A model generated the notes under the pieces. That model saw only the letters and a program-made list of their open reading frames with translations, searched no databases and had not been told where the DNA came from. Shown here in pieces: positions 44,271 to 53,345 of a DNA stretch of 64,000 nt; within the stretch, counting starts at the first letter, position 1, and each line of letters begins with the position of its first letter. Location of the stretch: NCBI GenBank assembly GCA_937958675.1, contig CALGND010000026.1:1-64000 (forward strand). Reading direction: 5' to 3'. This DNA comes from an uncultured Granulosicoccaceae bacterium. Lineage in GTDB: Bacteria > Pseudomonadota > Gammaproteobacteria > Granulosicoccales > Granulosicoccaceae. A program made the position numbers and the translations under genes.

Positions 44271-44791
44271 TTACTTCCTTAAAGATAAAAATACGTCTAG
44301 CGCTACTGTGCAGTGCGCTTGTGGCAAGCTTGACGGCTTGTGCAACTAAGCCTGTTTTCAATGTAGATTCGATTGACGTGCTTAGTCAAACCCCAAATAA
44401 CATTGTTAACGCAACGAATGAAGCGAGTGGTGAAGTACCCGCTGGAAACGTTATTTGGGGTGGAGTAATAGTGAGTTCACATAATCTTAGCGACCGAACA
44501 CAATTGGAAATTTTGTCTTATCCACTGTCGCAAACGCAACGCCCAATTATCGACAAAAAGCCAACAGGGCGTTTTTTAATACAATCCGCGGGCTATCTTG
44601 AACTTGCCAGTTATCAGCAAGGCCGTTTAGTCACGGTTTTAGGTACTGTGCAAGATGTGACGCAGGGCACAGTCGGTGAAAGCACCTATCAATATCCAAC
44701 TATTACCTCAAACGAGTTGCATTTATGGGGTGCTGATAAACCGGCAAAAACAGGTGTTGTTTTTGGTATCGGGATATCACTCGGCGGTTAA
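44267..44791 (+). CDS. Second Slp-family lipoprotein
   Basis: This 174-residue protein starts with TTG inside the end of the first slp gene. It has lipobox LTAC (Cys25) and the same core as its neighbour, in the order VIWGGVIVSSHNLSDRTQLEILSYPL, GRFLIQSAGYLELASYQQGRLVTVLG and YQYPTITSNELHLWG. It ends in the glycine-rich FGIGISLGG, as YeaY does. The overlap implies translational coupling and joint regulation of the pair, an apparent duplication with divergence. Confidence 0.9.
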   Translation: MITSLKIKIRLALLCSALVASLTACATKPVFNVDSIDVLSQTPNNIVNATNEASGEVPAGNVIWGGVIVSSHNLSDRTQLEILSYPLSQTQRPIIDKKPTGRFLIQSAGYLELASYQQGRLVTVLGTVQDVTQGTVGESTYQYPTITSNELHLWGADKPAKTGVVFGIGISLGG

Positions 44792-45127
44792 GAACATAGT
44801 ATTGAATATCAATCGCTTACCTGTGTATGCTGATTTAAAATCTTAAAAATCTCTCTTGTAAACGTCATTAACCCGGCTCTCTTCCCCCTATATTCCCACC
44901 TTGGCTTACGATAGACTAAGCCCAAGCTGTAGCAGATTTTTAAAAAGCTGCAGACAATAATTAAAAATTTATTTTGGTTTGGGGAGTGGGAACAATCCCA
45001 CCATTTTGATCATCCGCGAGGAACCAGCACACATATTGGCTAGCAAGGCTGCTTGCTGTGGTTTACGTCTCTGGCACTTCGTCGATAGTCATTATCAACA
45101 CGGATAAAAAAACCGTGAGGATGTATT
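44792..45127. other. Intergenic region between slp pair and serine protease
   Basis: These 336 bases are rich in A and T and contain no credible gene. GTGGGA/TCCCAC (44986-44991 with 44996-45001) is a short hairpin. The stretch ends in CCGTGAGGATG, which supplies the ribosome-binding site for the protease gene. I cannot separate a terminator from a promoter here. Confidence 0.45.
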
Positions 45128-45766
45128 GTGATGCGAGGCGGGAAAATAATTTTGGCTGCAGTGCTCTGTACCTTGAGTTGGTATAGTCAGGCACTGCTGG
45201 CAGCACCTGAATGCGAATGGCCTGACGAGCTTGCTCTTGAAGCCATACTCCCAATAGCAACTGACAATGGTAGTCATGCTAGTGGCGTGGTCATTGAAAA
45301 AAATAAAGTGCTGACTGCGGCTCATGCAGTGAAGGGTGCCGGCCGCTTCTTCGTCAAGGTTGACGAAGGCTTTCAACTTGCCAGCCTTATTTTGATCGAC
45401 CATCAATCCGATTTAGCAATATTATCCGTTGACACAAAAAACATCACGCCAATACCGTTTACTCAAGCTGAGCCGAACCACCAACAAGCTGTATGGGCAG
45501 TAGGTTTTCCAAGAGCACAAGGCATCACGACATCATCAGGTGTATTTCAACGCAACCGTAGTGGCGCTCTGCACACTAGCGCGCCGATTGACTCTGGTCA
45601 ATCCGGTGGTGGTTTGCTGACGTGTTATCAAGGCTCTTATCAGTTGCTTGGAATGTTGCGTGGCTACGGTGCCTATCTCAGCGGCGATCGCTACGTAAAA
45701 CTCCAGAATCACTCGGTTTCAGTGGCCGCGGCTACGATCCAACGTTTCGTCGGCAACTACCAATAA
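45128..45766 (+). CDS. Secreted trypsin-like serine protease
   Basis: This 212-residue protein starts with GTG or the next ATG. It has a signal peptide (ending SQALLAAPECE) and a chymotrypsin-fold domain. The triad is His66 in VLTAAHAVKG, Asp95 in DHQSDLAIL and Ser159 in IDSGQSGGGLLT, close to the usual GNSGG. No PDZ domain is present, so it is a minimal S1 protease rather than a DegP type. It is probably periplasmic or exported through the type II system encoded nearby, the latter a guess. Confidence 0.9.
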   Translation: MMRGGKIILAAVLCTLSWYSQALLAAPECEWPDELALEAILPIATDNGSHASGVVIEKNKVLTAAHAVKGAGRFFVKVDEGFQLASLILIDHQSDLAILSVDTKNITPIPFTQAEPNHQQAVWAVGFPRAQGITTSSGVFQRNRSGALHTSAPIDSGQSGGGLLTCYQGSYQLLGMLRGYGAYLSGDRYVKLQNHSVSVAAATIQRFVGNYQ

Positions 45767-45932
45767 GAAACCAATTGTCTTTGTATCTGAACGGCCACGC
45801 TATTTGTGCGGCTTAGTTCCTGATTCTCGTGGACAGGTGTCGCAACCTGTATAAAGCTTACCGTCTACAGCGCAATACCCATTCATAAATCACTATAGTG
45901 TGGCGATTCGTTTGATTCGCAAGAGAGCTCCT

Positions 45933-47336
45933 GTGGCCATTAGTGTATTCGACTTATTCAAAGTAGGTATCGGTCCGTCCAGCTCGCATACTGTTGGGCC
46001 GATGGTCGCTGCGCGTAATTTTGCGCAAGGCCTGGTTGATGATGGAATGTTGGATACGGTTGCGCGAGTCAAGACAGACTTATTGGGTTCACTAGGTGCA
46101 ACTGGTAAAGGGCATGGCAGTGATAAGGCAATACTGCTTGGGCTGGAAGGTGATAGTCCGGCTGGTGTTGATGTTGAAAGCATCGAATACCGATTGGCAG
46201 AAATTCGCAGTAGTAAGCGATTTAATCTAGCCGGAAAAAAACAGATTGCATTTGATGAACCACGCGATTTGATTATGCACAAACGCAAGTCCTTGCCTTA
46301 TCACCCAAATGCAATGTTATTTACAGCCTTTGATTCTGATAACGCTGTGCTTCTAAGGCGTACCTTTTATTCTGTTGGTGGTGGCTTTGTTTTAGATGAA
46401 GAAGCCGCGGCCAACGAAAATCAAATTAAGACGGATGACACACCCTTAAAATACCCCTTTAGCACTGGCGATCGCCTGCTTGAAATCTGTAAAGAGCAAA
46501 ATAAGTCGATTGCTGAAATCATGATGGCCAATGAACTCACATGGCGCAGTAAAAAAGAAATTAATCAGGCGTTGTTGTCGCTATGGAAAACGATGCAACA
46601 GTGTGTCAGTCGTGGCTGTGAGCAGGATGGAGTATTGCCAGGTGGCTTAAAAGTAAAACGGCGTGCTGCAGACTTGTACCGTAAGTTATCTGCTAACCCA
46701 GAAGCGGCTCTTAAGGATCCATTAACCACCATGGACTGGGTTAATTTGTATGCCTTGGCGGTTAACGAAGAGAACGCGGGTGGTGGACGAATTGTTACAG
46801 CGCCTACCAATGGAGCAGCAGGTATCATTCCCGCAGTGATGCATTACTATGATCGCTTTTGCCCAGGAAGTAGCGAGAAGGGTATTATCGATTTTTTATT
46901 AACCGCTGGTGCAATAGGAATCCTTTACAAAGAAAATGCGTCTATCTCGGGAGCCGAGGTGGGTTGCCAGGGTGAAGTCGGGTCGGCTTGTTCGATGGCT
47001 GCGGGCGGATTGGCTGCAGTAATGGGTGGTACACCTGAGCAGGTAGAAAACGCTGCCGAGATTGGTATGGAGCATAATTTGGGCTTAACCTGCGATCCAG
47101 TGGGTGGCCTGGTGCAGGTGCCATGTATTGAGCGTAATGCAATGGGTTCTGTGAAAGCCATTAATGCATCACGTATTGCGCTGCGTGGTGACGGCACGCA
47201 TTTCGTCTCGCTTGATAAGGTCATCAAAACCATGCGTGATACCGGAGCCGATATGAAGACCAAATATAAGGAAACCGCTCGTGGTGGCTTGGCGATAAAC
47301 GTCGTTGAAGTGCCGGTTAGCTTTCCTGACTGCTAG
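45933..47336 (+). CDS. sdaA: L-serine dehydratase (iron-sulfur type, single chain)
   Basis: The GTG at 45933 gives [21 protein letters not shown], the usual N-terminus; the frame is open 11 codons earlier. This 467-residue enzyme deaminates L-serine to pyruvate and ammonia and carries a [4Fe-4S] cluster. Cys ligands and active-site blocks are in [22 protein letters not shown], with [15 protein letters not shown] before and [19 protein letters not shown] earlier. The length matches SdaA (about 455-460). It is followed by a CopD-like gene 71 bases later. Confidence 0.95.
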   Translation: MAISVFDLFKVGIGPSSSHTVGPMVAARNFAQGLVDDGMLDTVARVKTDLLGSLGATGKGHGSDKAILLGLEGDSPAGVDVESIEYRLAEIRSSKRFNLAGKKQIAFDEPRDLIMHKRKSLPYHPNAMLFTAFDSDNAVLLRRTFYSVGGGFVLDEEAAANENQIKTDDTPLKYPFSTGDRLLEICKEQNKSIAEIMMANELTWRSKKEINQALLSLWKTMQQCVSRGCEQDGVLPGGLKVKRRAADLYRKLSANPEAALKDPLTTMDWVNLYALAVNEENAGGGRIVTAPTNGAAGIIPAVMHYYDRFCPGSSEKGIIDFLLTAGAIGILYKENASISGAEVGCQGEVGSACSMAAGGLAAVMGGTPEQVENAAEIGMEHNLGLTCDPVGGLVQVPCIERNAMGSVKAINASRIALRGDGTHFVSLDKVIKTMRDTGADMKTKYKETARGGLAINVVEVPVSFPDC

Positions 47337-47407
47337 CAACGGCTTATAAATAATGCAGCGTTTATCGTTGCGGTTATACTAAGTGGGCTAACTCATTTGG
47401 TATCAAT

Positions 47408-47866
47408 ATGAACTCAATTGCACATGCCGCCCATCTTATTTCCGCTGTAATCTGGATCGGTGGAATGTTCTTCGCTTACGTTGTCTTGCGCCCTGCTGTA
47501 GCCAACTATGAACCCGCACGTCGCTTAGTGCTGTGGCAAGGCGTATTTAAAAAATTCTTTCCATGGGTGATGCTCTGCATTTTGGTGTTGCTGTTGTCGG
47601 GCTACACCTTAGTTTTTTCGAAATACGGTGGTTTTGCAACCAGTCCTTTTTATGTCCATCTGATGCAACTGATTGGGTGGGGTATGGTTTTACTGTTTTT
47701 CTCAATGTTCGTGCGTCCTTATCAGGTATTTAAAAAAGCGGTTGTTGCAGAAAACTGGCCTGAAGCGGGCGCGGCATTAAATCAAGTTAGGCTCATCGTT
47801 TTGGTCAATCTGATTTTGGGCATGGTGTTGTTGGTTGTTGTCACCGCTGGGCGCTATTACCTGTGA
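47408..47866 (+). CDS. CopD-family four-helix membrane protein
   Basis: This 152-residue protein has four membrane helices with the CopD-like pattern: HAAHLISAVIWIGGMFFAYVVLRPA with an N-terminal His pair, FFPWVMLCILVLLLSGYTLV, HLMQLIGWGMVLLFFSMFV with His, and RLIVLVNLILGMVLLVVVTAG. CopD domains are linked to copper import or to heme, and conserved His residues suggest metal or heme binding. It overlaps the MOSC gene (GTGA) and is probably in an operon with it. Confidence 0.88.
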   Translation: MNSIAHAAHLISAVIWIGGMFFAYVVLRPAVANYEPARRLVLWQGVFKKFFPWVMLCILVLLLSGYTLVFSKYGGFATSPFYVHLMQLIGWGMVLLFFSMFVRPYQVFKKAVVAENWPEAGAALNQVRLIVLVNLILGMVLLVVVTAGRYYL

Positions 47867-48438
47867 CCATGCTTACGGCTACTGGGCTAACAGCCAATGC
47901 GGTTTGGCTTGCGATAAATTCGGATGCATCTGACTTAACTACGTCGCAAGTAGAATCGATCGAGGTGAGCTATGAGGGTTTTAAAGGTGATAACCATAGC
48001 GGCTTAACTCGTCCTGCATGCGTGCGCGTTAAAAACCAGTATGCTGCTGATACTGAAATCAGAAACACTCGTCAGATTTCTGCAGTGTGTGACGATGAAC
48101 TTGCTAGCATCGCAAAGCTTATGGAAATAGACGCGATTGACCCGGCTTGGATAGGCGCTAATCTTGTTTTTCGCGGCTTTAAACAATTTAGCCAATTACC
48201 GCCTTCATCTCGCATTATCTTTGAAGGTGGCGTTTCACTGGTGGTGGATATGGAGAATGCGCCTTGCCGATATCCTGGCGATATCATCACCAAGCATCAC
48301 CCTGATCAGGGCTACCGATTTGCCAAGGCAGCAGCGGGGAAGCGTGGCATCACATTATGGGTAGAACACCCTGGCCGTATTGAGCAGGGCGAGTGTGCCC
48401 AGTTACATATCCCACCCGTGGTCACTTGGCAGGCTTAA
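47863..48438 (+). CDS. MOSC-domain protein
   Basis: This protein of 189-191 residues starts at GTG 47863, which overlaps the CopD stop, or at ATG 47869. It carries a MOSC core: VSYEGFKGDNHSGLTRPACVRVK near the N-terminus, NTRQISAVCDDELASIA, and IFEGGVSLVVDMENAPCRYPGD with the Cys expected to bind sulfur, then GKRGITLWVEHPGRIEQGE. MOSC proteins bind sulfur or molybdenum cofactor. No dedicated electron-transfer domain is attached. The neighbouring gene does not show a substrate. Confidence 0.88.
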   Translation: MTMLTATGLTANAVWLAINSDASDLTTSQVESIEVSYEGFKGDNHSGLTRPACVRVKNQYAADTEIRNTRQISAVCDDELASIAKLMEIDAIDPAWIGANLVFRGFKQFSQLPPSSRIIFEGGVSLVVDMENAPCRYPGDIITKHHPDQGYRFAKAAAGKRGITLWVEHPGRIEQGECAQLHIPPVVTWQA

Positions 48439-48458
48439 GCGTTATCGAATGTTGAAAT

Positions 48459-48474
48459 ACTGAATCGATTCAGT
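48459..48474. repeat. Perfect 16-bp palindrome
   Basis: ACTGAATCGATTCAGT reads the same on both strands. It lies 21 bases after the MOSC stop and just before the palindromic repeat array, so it may be part of the array's left flank or a terminator stem. No T-run follows. Confidence 0.6.
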
Positions 48475-48482
48475 TCAGTTGA

Positions 48483-48910
48483 AAGCGCCGGCATACATCA
48501 CACCAAAGCCCTCACTTCCGGGACGCTACAAGCCCATCCATGGGGGCTTCGCGTCGGCATCCCTGCCGACGAGACCCGGCGTGAGCGCTTTGGTGTGATG
48601 AATGCCTACTTCAATATGAGTATTTGGAGGCAATGGTTCATCCCATTTAAGTCGCGTGCAGTGTTTCGCACTTCAATTTAAAGCACCGGCATACACCACA
48701 CCAAAGCTCTCACTGCCGGGACGCTACAAGCCCATCCATGGGGTTTCGCGTCGGCATCCATGCGACGAGACCCGGCGTGAGCACTTTGTTGTGATGAATG
48801 CCTATTTCGATATGAGTTTTTGGAGGCAATGATGCATCCGATTTAAGTGGCGTGCAGTGTTTCGCACTTCAATTTAAGGCACCGGCATACATCACACCAA
48901 AGCCCTCACT
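48483..48910. repeat. Array of about 197-bp repeats carrying a large palindrome (two full copies plus a truncated third)
   Basis: The landmark GGCATAC lies at 48490, 48688 and 48884, giving periods of 198 and 196. Copy 1 runs about 48483-48680, copy 2 about 48681-48876, and copy 3 stops at CCCTCACT (48910). In copy 1 the left arm 48490-48522 pairs with 48575-48606 as an imperfect long stem (CATCACACCAAAG-like against CTTTGGTGTGATG). Two smaller hairpins lie inside, AGCCC/GGGCT and GTCGGC/GCCGAC, so the whole could fold as a three-way junction with two arms. Copy 2 keeps the arms with several mismatches. Confidence 0.9.
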
Positions 48911-49225
48911 TAGTGTGTCAAATAGTGAAGGCGTAGAAGTTGCCAATTATCTGTCAAGGGAAATTTTGGTTTTTTATGCTTTCTTTCAGTTTCGTTTAAG
49001 CCTGCATCTGTAACGTAGATGCTTGAACAGTTCTTCAACAGCCTTAGTTCGATAGCTGGGTTGTCAAGGAATAAATACTGGCAACAACGAGATGACTTTG
49101 ACCGTTTCAGCACAAATCAGAGGTTTAGAAACTATTTGCCTACCTATAGGTAGCAGAAGATTGCTATGCCCACTGCAAAAAGTTTGTGAATTTTTGCCCG
49201 CGGCGGAACTGCAGGACAGCCTGCA
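48911..49225. other. Region between the repeat array and PPK2
   Basis: No gene is convincing here. A minus-strand open frame at 48910-49113 (67 codons, GTG start) begins without a ribosome-binding site and ends exactly where copy 3 of the repeat breaks off; I treat it as uncertain. Upstream of 49226 there is GGACAGCC but no strong ribosome-binding site. Confidence 0.45.
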
Positions 49226-50107
49226 ATGAGTTTATTTATCCCACCCCAGTCTTCATTGGCCGTGCCCTTTGATGGCAGTTTTGATTTGAGCTCGCATGCG
49301 ACATTTCCAGAAGGTGATGTGCCCAGTAAAAAGAGCCTTGAGAAAAAACTCAAAAAACAAGTTAAAACGATCAGTGAGCTACAGCGTAAATTGTATGCGC
49401 ACGATCGCTTTTCAGTGCTGTTGGTTTTCCAAGCGATGGACGCTGCGGGTAAGGACGGCACAATAAGGGCGGTGATGAGTGGGGTTAATCCGGCTGGTTG
49501 CCAGGTGTTTTCATTTAAATCACCATCCAGCCAAGAGCTTGATCATGACTTTATGTGGCGCAGTAATAAACGGCTACCTGAGCGTGGTCGGATCGGCATA
49601 TTTAATCGCAGCTACTACGAAGAAGTACTAGCTGTACGGGTGCGTTCTGCCTACTTGGCTAATCAGCGATTGCCGCAAGCTGATATGGACAACATTTGGG
49701 ATGAACGTTTTGACTCCATACGTGACCAAGAGTTACACCTGGCGCGTAATGGCACGGTCGTATTAAAGTTTTGGTTAAACGTATCTCGGGATGAGCAAAA
49801 AAGGCGTTTTTTGGAAAGGCTGAAAACACCAGAAAAATATTGGAAGTTCTCAAAAAGCGATTTATCGGAGCGTGGCGTTTGGGACGACTACATGGCGGCG
49901 TATCAGAGTTTGCTGAATGAAACTTCACGTAGCCACGCGCCTTGGCATGCAATTCCGGCGGATAACAAGCCCTACATGAGGTACTGCGTGGCGAAAGTCA
50001 TCGCTGACACCATGCAAGCACTGCCTATGCAATATCCTGAGCAGTCGGCGGAACAGTTGGCGCAGTTTGATGATTACATCATTCAACTTGCTGACGAAGA
50101 TAAATGA
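49226..50107 (+). CDS. Polyphosphate kinase 2 family protein, class III-like
   Basis: This 293-residue kinase uses polyphosphate to phosphorylate nucleotides (or the reverse). The Walker A loop is VFQAMDAAGKDGTIRAVMSG, and the lid and catalytic block is RIGIFNRSYYEEVLAVRV, the pattern of class III PPK2, which accept both AMP and ADP. FDSIRDQELHLARNGTVVLKFWLNVS and WKFSKSDLSERGVWDDYMAAY complete the family. An N-terminal extension with FDGSFDLSSHATFPEGD precedes the core. A small protein gene follows 97 bases later. Confidence 0.92.
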   Translation: MSLFIPPQSSLAVPFDGSFDLSSHATFPEGDVPSKKSLEKKLKKQVKTISELQRKLYAHDRFSVLLVFQAMDAAGKDGTIRAVMSGVNPAGCQVFSFKSPSSQELDHDFMWRSNKRLPERGRIGIFNRSYYEEVLAVRVRSAYLANQRLPQADMDNIWDERFDSIRDQELHLARNGTVVLKFWLNVSRDEQKRRFLERLKTPEKYWKFSKSDLSERGVWDDYMAAYQSLLNETSRSHAPWHAIPADNKPYMRYCVAKVIADTMQALPMQYPEQSAEQLAQFDDYIIQLADEDK

Positions 50108-50203
50108 CTATAGAAGTGACTGAAAGTATTTAGGAAAATAGTAATAGTTGGACAGGCTTTTGCGTAAGGAAGAGCGCTTAGCCAAAACTTGGAAAGAATG
50201 ATT

Positions 50204-50401
50204 ATGCAAGCATTGAAAAAAGAAGACTTATTTACCGATAAGGCGCTAGCGCCTTTGCCCAGTGAGCTTTGCTATGGAGCTACGGTCGATATTCGAAACG
50301 TTGAACAAGAAATTACTGATCTGATGGTGCGTCGTGCATGTGAGCAGATGGATTCGGTACAGCAATTTCCTTTTGGTGCAGCGCCAGCTGAAAAAAGTTG
50401 A
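50204..50401 (+). CDS. Small hypothetical protein
   Basis: Starting at ATG 50204, seven bases after GGAAAGA, this is 65 residues. It is soluble and acidic to neutral, with one predicted helix (NVEQEITDLMVRRACEQM). I recognise no family. An inverted repeat of CTCACC/GGTGAG (50417-50422 with 50442-50447) containing an ACGC/GCGT inner stem lies just after its stop and may be a terminator. Its neighbour is PPK2, with no evident link. Confidence 0.6.
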   Translation: MQALKKEDLFTDKALAPLPSELCYGATVDIRNVEQEITDLMVRRACEQMDSVQQFPFGAAPAEKS

Positions 50402-50508
50402 GCGTAGAGATCCTATCTCACCGCAGCTCACGCTGTTGCGTGGTGAGAGGTTGTTGTGAAAGCAGCGGTAGCTTCTACAAAGCCGGTAAGCGCTGATTGC
50501 TTAACTAG

Positions 50509-51744
50509 CTAAGCAACCAGTTGGTTCATATCGAAGATTGGTAGCAAGATACCCAGTACTATCATCAGTACTATCCCACCCATTATCAAAATAATCATCG
50601 GTTCGAACAAGCCTAAGAATATCGACATCAGTGAATTCAGTTCTCGCTCCTGATGGGTCGCTGCTTTTTCTAGCATGTAGTCCAATTTGCCAGATGCCTC
50701 ACCACTGGAGATAAGGTGTAACAGCATAGGTGGGAAATACCCCGTACGTTCTAGTGCATCACCTAGTGTTGAACCTTCGCGAACTTGAGCCGCTGCAGTA
50801 TCAACGGCCTTACGCATTGGCCGATTGGTTATAACTTGCGCGGCAATATCCAAAGCTTCTAGTACTGGCACGCCACTAGCGGCCAATATACTCAAGGTAC
50901 GTGCAAATTGTGCAGTGTTAAAACCCCTTATTAAGCGTTTTGCTAGAGGTAATTTTAAATAGAACGTATGCACGCGAAATTTAAATGCTTCGTTCTTCAT
51001 GGCATGCTTAAACAAAAAGAAACCGACGACTGCGATTACGGCTATTAAAAAGCCCCATTGTTTGACAAACGCACTAGCAGCCAGCAAACCTTGGGTTAAG
51101 CCGGGTAATTCTTGGCCCATACCATCAAATACCTGAACCACTTGCGGAACCACATAGGCTAAGAGAAACGACACAATGAGGATTGATGCGGTAACCAGCA
51201 TGCTGGGGTAAATCAGTGCTTTCTTGATAGTGGCGTTTGCAGCTTGCCGTTCTTCTGTGTAGTCCGCCAAGCGCTCAAGCACGGCATCGAGGTGCCCAGA
51301 TTGCTCGCCAGCTGATACGGTAGCTTGATAGATTTCAGGAAATACCTTTGGGTAATCTTTTAAGGCATCAGCAAAGGAATGCCCTTCCATAACCTTAGAA
51401 CGTACCGATAACAGCAGCGACTTAATACGTGGTTTTTCTGTTTGTCGGGCTACGGCGGATAAGGACTCATCAAGAGGTGTACCGGCTGCGCTAAGTGTGG
51501 CGATCTGTCGGGTGATCAGGGCAAGATCGGCAGTTTTTATACCGCCACGAAATTGTGTCTGAGTTTGTTTGCCGCTGGATTTGTTCTTCGAGCCGACTCG
51601 GCGTACCGAGGCTTCATGAATTTCGAGTGGGGTGAGGCTATCCTGGCGTAGAAGCTGCCGTGCAACCCTTGCGGTATCGGCTTCAAGTACCCCCTTTTTC
51701 TCCCGCCCTCGCGTATCAAGCGCGAGGTATTCAAACGCAGCCAT
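50509..51744 (-). CDS. gspF: Type II secretion inner-membrane platform protein GspF
   Basis: This 411-residue protein is the platform of the type II secretion system. The N-terminal AFEYLALDTRGREKKGVLEADTAR-like start is typical. Two T2SF repeats follow: ALITRQIATLSAAGTPLDESLSAV and AQFARTLSILAASGVPVLEALDIA, each with a later GxSxxxAL-like segment, plus three membrane helices (KALIYPSMLVTASILIVSFL, WGFLIAVIAVVGFFL, LFEPMIILIMGGIVLMIVLGI). It is the last gene of gspCDEF here; its ATG overlaps the gspE stop. No gspG-N follows. Confidence 0.95.
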   Translation of the reverse strand: MAAFEYLALDTRGREKKGVLEADTARVARQLLRQDSLTPLEIHEASVRRVGSKNKSSGKQTQTQFRGGIKTADLALITRQIATLSAAGTPLDESLSAVARQTEKPRIKSLLLSVRSKVMEGHSFADALKDYPKVFPEIYQATVSAGEQSGHLDAVLERLADYTEERQAANATIKKALIYPSMLVTASILIVSFLLAYVVPQVVQVFDGMGQELPGLTQGLLAASAFVKQWGFLIAVIAVVGFFLFKHAMKNEAFKFRVHTFYLKLPLAKRLIRGFNTAQFARTLSILAASGVPVLEALDIAAQVITNRPMRKAVDTAAAQVREGSTLGDALERTGYFPPMLLHLISSGEASGKLDYMLEKAATHQERELNSLMSIFLGLFEPMIILIMGGIVLMIVLGILLPIFDMNQLVA

Positions 51745-53345
51745 TAACCCTCTCGAGTAACGCGCAGCACTTCTTCGAGTGATGTCTTACCTTCGAGAAC
51801 CAATCGCTTACCATCTTCAATGATACCGGGGCTACGCGTACGGGCATAGCTTTCAATATCTTGTTCTGCAGCACCGTCATGGATCATCGTACGCATTGTT
51901 TCGTTTACTTCAACGACTTCGTAAATACCAGTACGGCCTGTATAACCCGTGTGGTTGCACTTCTCGCAGCCATGCGATGCGCATACATTGCCACTCTGGC
52001 TAACGGTAGCGCCTAGGATTTTTAATTCGGCATGGGTGGGCGTTGTGACTTTTTTGCAGTCGTTACATAACACTCGTACTAAGCGCTGCGCTACCAAACC
52101 TACCAAACTTGATGACAGTAAAAAGGGCTCGACGCCCATGTCGCGTAAGCGCGTAACGGAGCCTACCGCTGTATTTGTGTGGAGTGTTGATAGTACAAGG
52201 TGGCCAGTCAAACTGGCTTGTACCGCAATTTCTGCTGTTTCCTTATCGCGTATTTCACCAACCATCACGATATCAGGATCTTGACGCAAAATGGCGCGCA
52301 GGCCAGTAGCAAAATCTAGATCTGCCTTGGTATTAACTTGTGTTTGGCCAATACCATCGATGTAATACTCGATGGGATCTTCTATTGTCAGTATTGAAGA
52401 GCGCATCGAATTAAGGCGTGACAAGGCCGCATACAAAGTCGTGGTTTTACCACTACCCGTTGGGCCAGTTACCAACACGATTCCGTCAGACATGGAGAGG
52501 GTTTTTGTCAGGCTCTGCAAAGCTTGATCGGGCATACCTAGCTGTTCCAGATCGAGGCGTCCGGCTTGCTTATCAAGTAGACGCAATACGACGCGTTCAC
52601 CGTGTATTGAAGGCAGTGTCGATACTCGTATATCCACAGGTCGGCCAGCAACGCGTAACGATATTCGACCATCCTGCGGTTTACGTCGCTCAGCGATATC
52701 AATCTTTGCCATGACTTTGATCCGCGAAATCACCAACGGCGCAATAGCGCGAGGTGGGTCTAGCAGCTTTTGCATAACACCATCGACTCGGTAACGAACG
52801 GCAAGGCGTGTTTCGAATGGCTCTATATGGATGTCAGATGCTTGCCTGCGCACGGCTTCAGTTAACATGGCGTTGATCAGCATGATAACGGGCGCATCGT
52901 CAGTGGATTCGAGTAAATCTTCTGGTTCTGGGAGCGCGTCAGCTAGCGCTTCAAGGTTAAGATCGTCACCGAAGTCATCCATGATATCGATGGCCTGGCT
53001 AGTTTCGCCCTCATAGTGGCGGGTTAGGCGGGCGTCAAAATCGTCATTGCTGATGGGTTCAAGCGTCAAAGGTTGACGGGCTTTGCGTCGCGCTTCTGTC
53101 AACGCCATAACGCTGACGTTGTTGCGGTGAATTAAAACCAACTGGCCATCAGGCGCTCTTTCGAGCAGCACGCCGTGGCGTTTCGCAAAGGTGTAGGGCA
53201 AATCAGCAAATGGGATCACATCGCCACTGTGGGGCTTAGACGTGATCGTTTCTACCGGTTGCTCGTTATCGTTGGCAGCTCCACTACCTTTCGGTAGAGG
53301 GTCTCCTACATCGATAAAATCTGCGGGCGAAATAACCATTTTCAT
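51744..53345 (-). CDS. gspE: Type II secretion ATPase GspE
   Basis: This 533-residue ATPase powers pseudopilus assembly. Walker A is GIVLVTGPTGSGKTTTLYAAL, followed by LTIEDPIEYYIDG (Asp box), LRAILRQDPDIVMVGEIRDKETAEIAVQASLTGHLVLSTLH (in blocks) and a C-terminal zinc site with two Cys pairs (LCNDCKKV and HGCEKCNHTGYTGRTGIYE). The N-terminal part of about 170 residues contains the GspL-binding domain. Its ATG (ATGA) overlaps the gspD stop, and its TAA overlaps the gspF start. Confidence 0.96.
   Translation of the reverse strand: MKMVISPADFIDVGDPLPKGSGAANDNEQPVETITSKPHSGDVIPFADLPYTFAKRHGVLLERAPDGQLVLIHRNNVSVMALTEARRKARQPLTLEPISNDDFDARLTRHYEGETSQAIDIMDDFGDDLNLEALADALPEPEDLLESTDDAPVIMLINAMLTEAVRRQASDIHIEPFETRLAVRYRVDGVMQKLLDPPRAIAPLVISRIKVMAKIDIAERRKPQDGRISLRVAGRPVDIRVSTLPSIHGERVVLRLLDKQAGRLDLEQLGMPDQALQSLTKTLSMSDGIVLVTGPTGSGKTTTLYAALSRLNSMRSSILTIEDPIEYYIDGIGQTQVNTKADLDFATGLRAILRQDPDIVMVGEIRDKETAEIAVQASLTGHLVLSTLHTNTAVGSVTRLRDMGVEPFLLSSSLVGLVAQRLVRVLCNDCKKVTTPTHAELKILGATVSQSGNVCASHGCEKCNHTGYTGRTGIYEVVEVNETMRTMIHDGAAEQDIESYARTRSPGIIEDGKRLVLEGKTSLEEVLRVTREG

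Noticed and set aside
44986-45001. Intrinsic terminator after the slp pair
   Set aside because: The stem is only six base pairs, has no T-run and lies almost 200 bases after the stop.
48483-48910. CRISPR array
   Set aside because: The units are nearly 200 bases and almost identical throughout, with no alternation of short repeats and unique spacers.
48910-49113. Minus-strand open frame of 67 codons beside the repeat array
   Set aside because: It starts with GTG, lacks a ribosome-binding site, has no family features and ends inside the truncated repeat.
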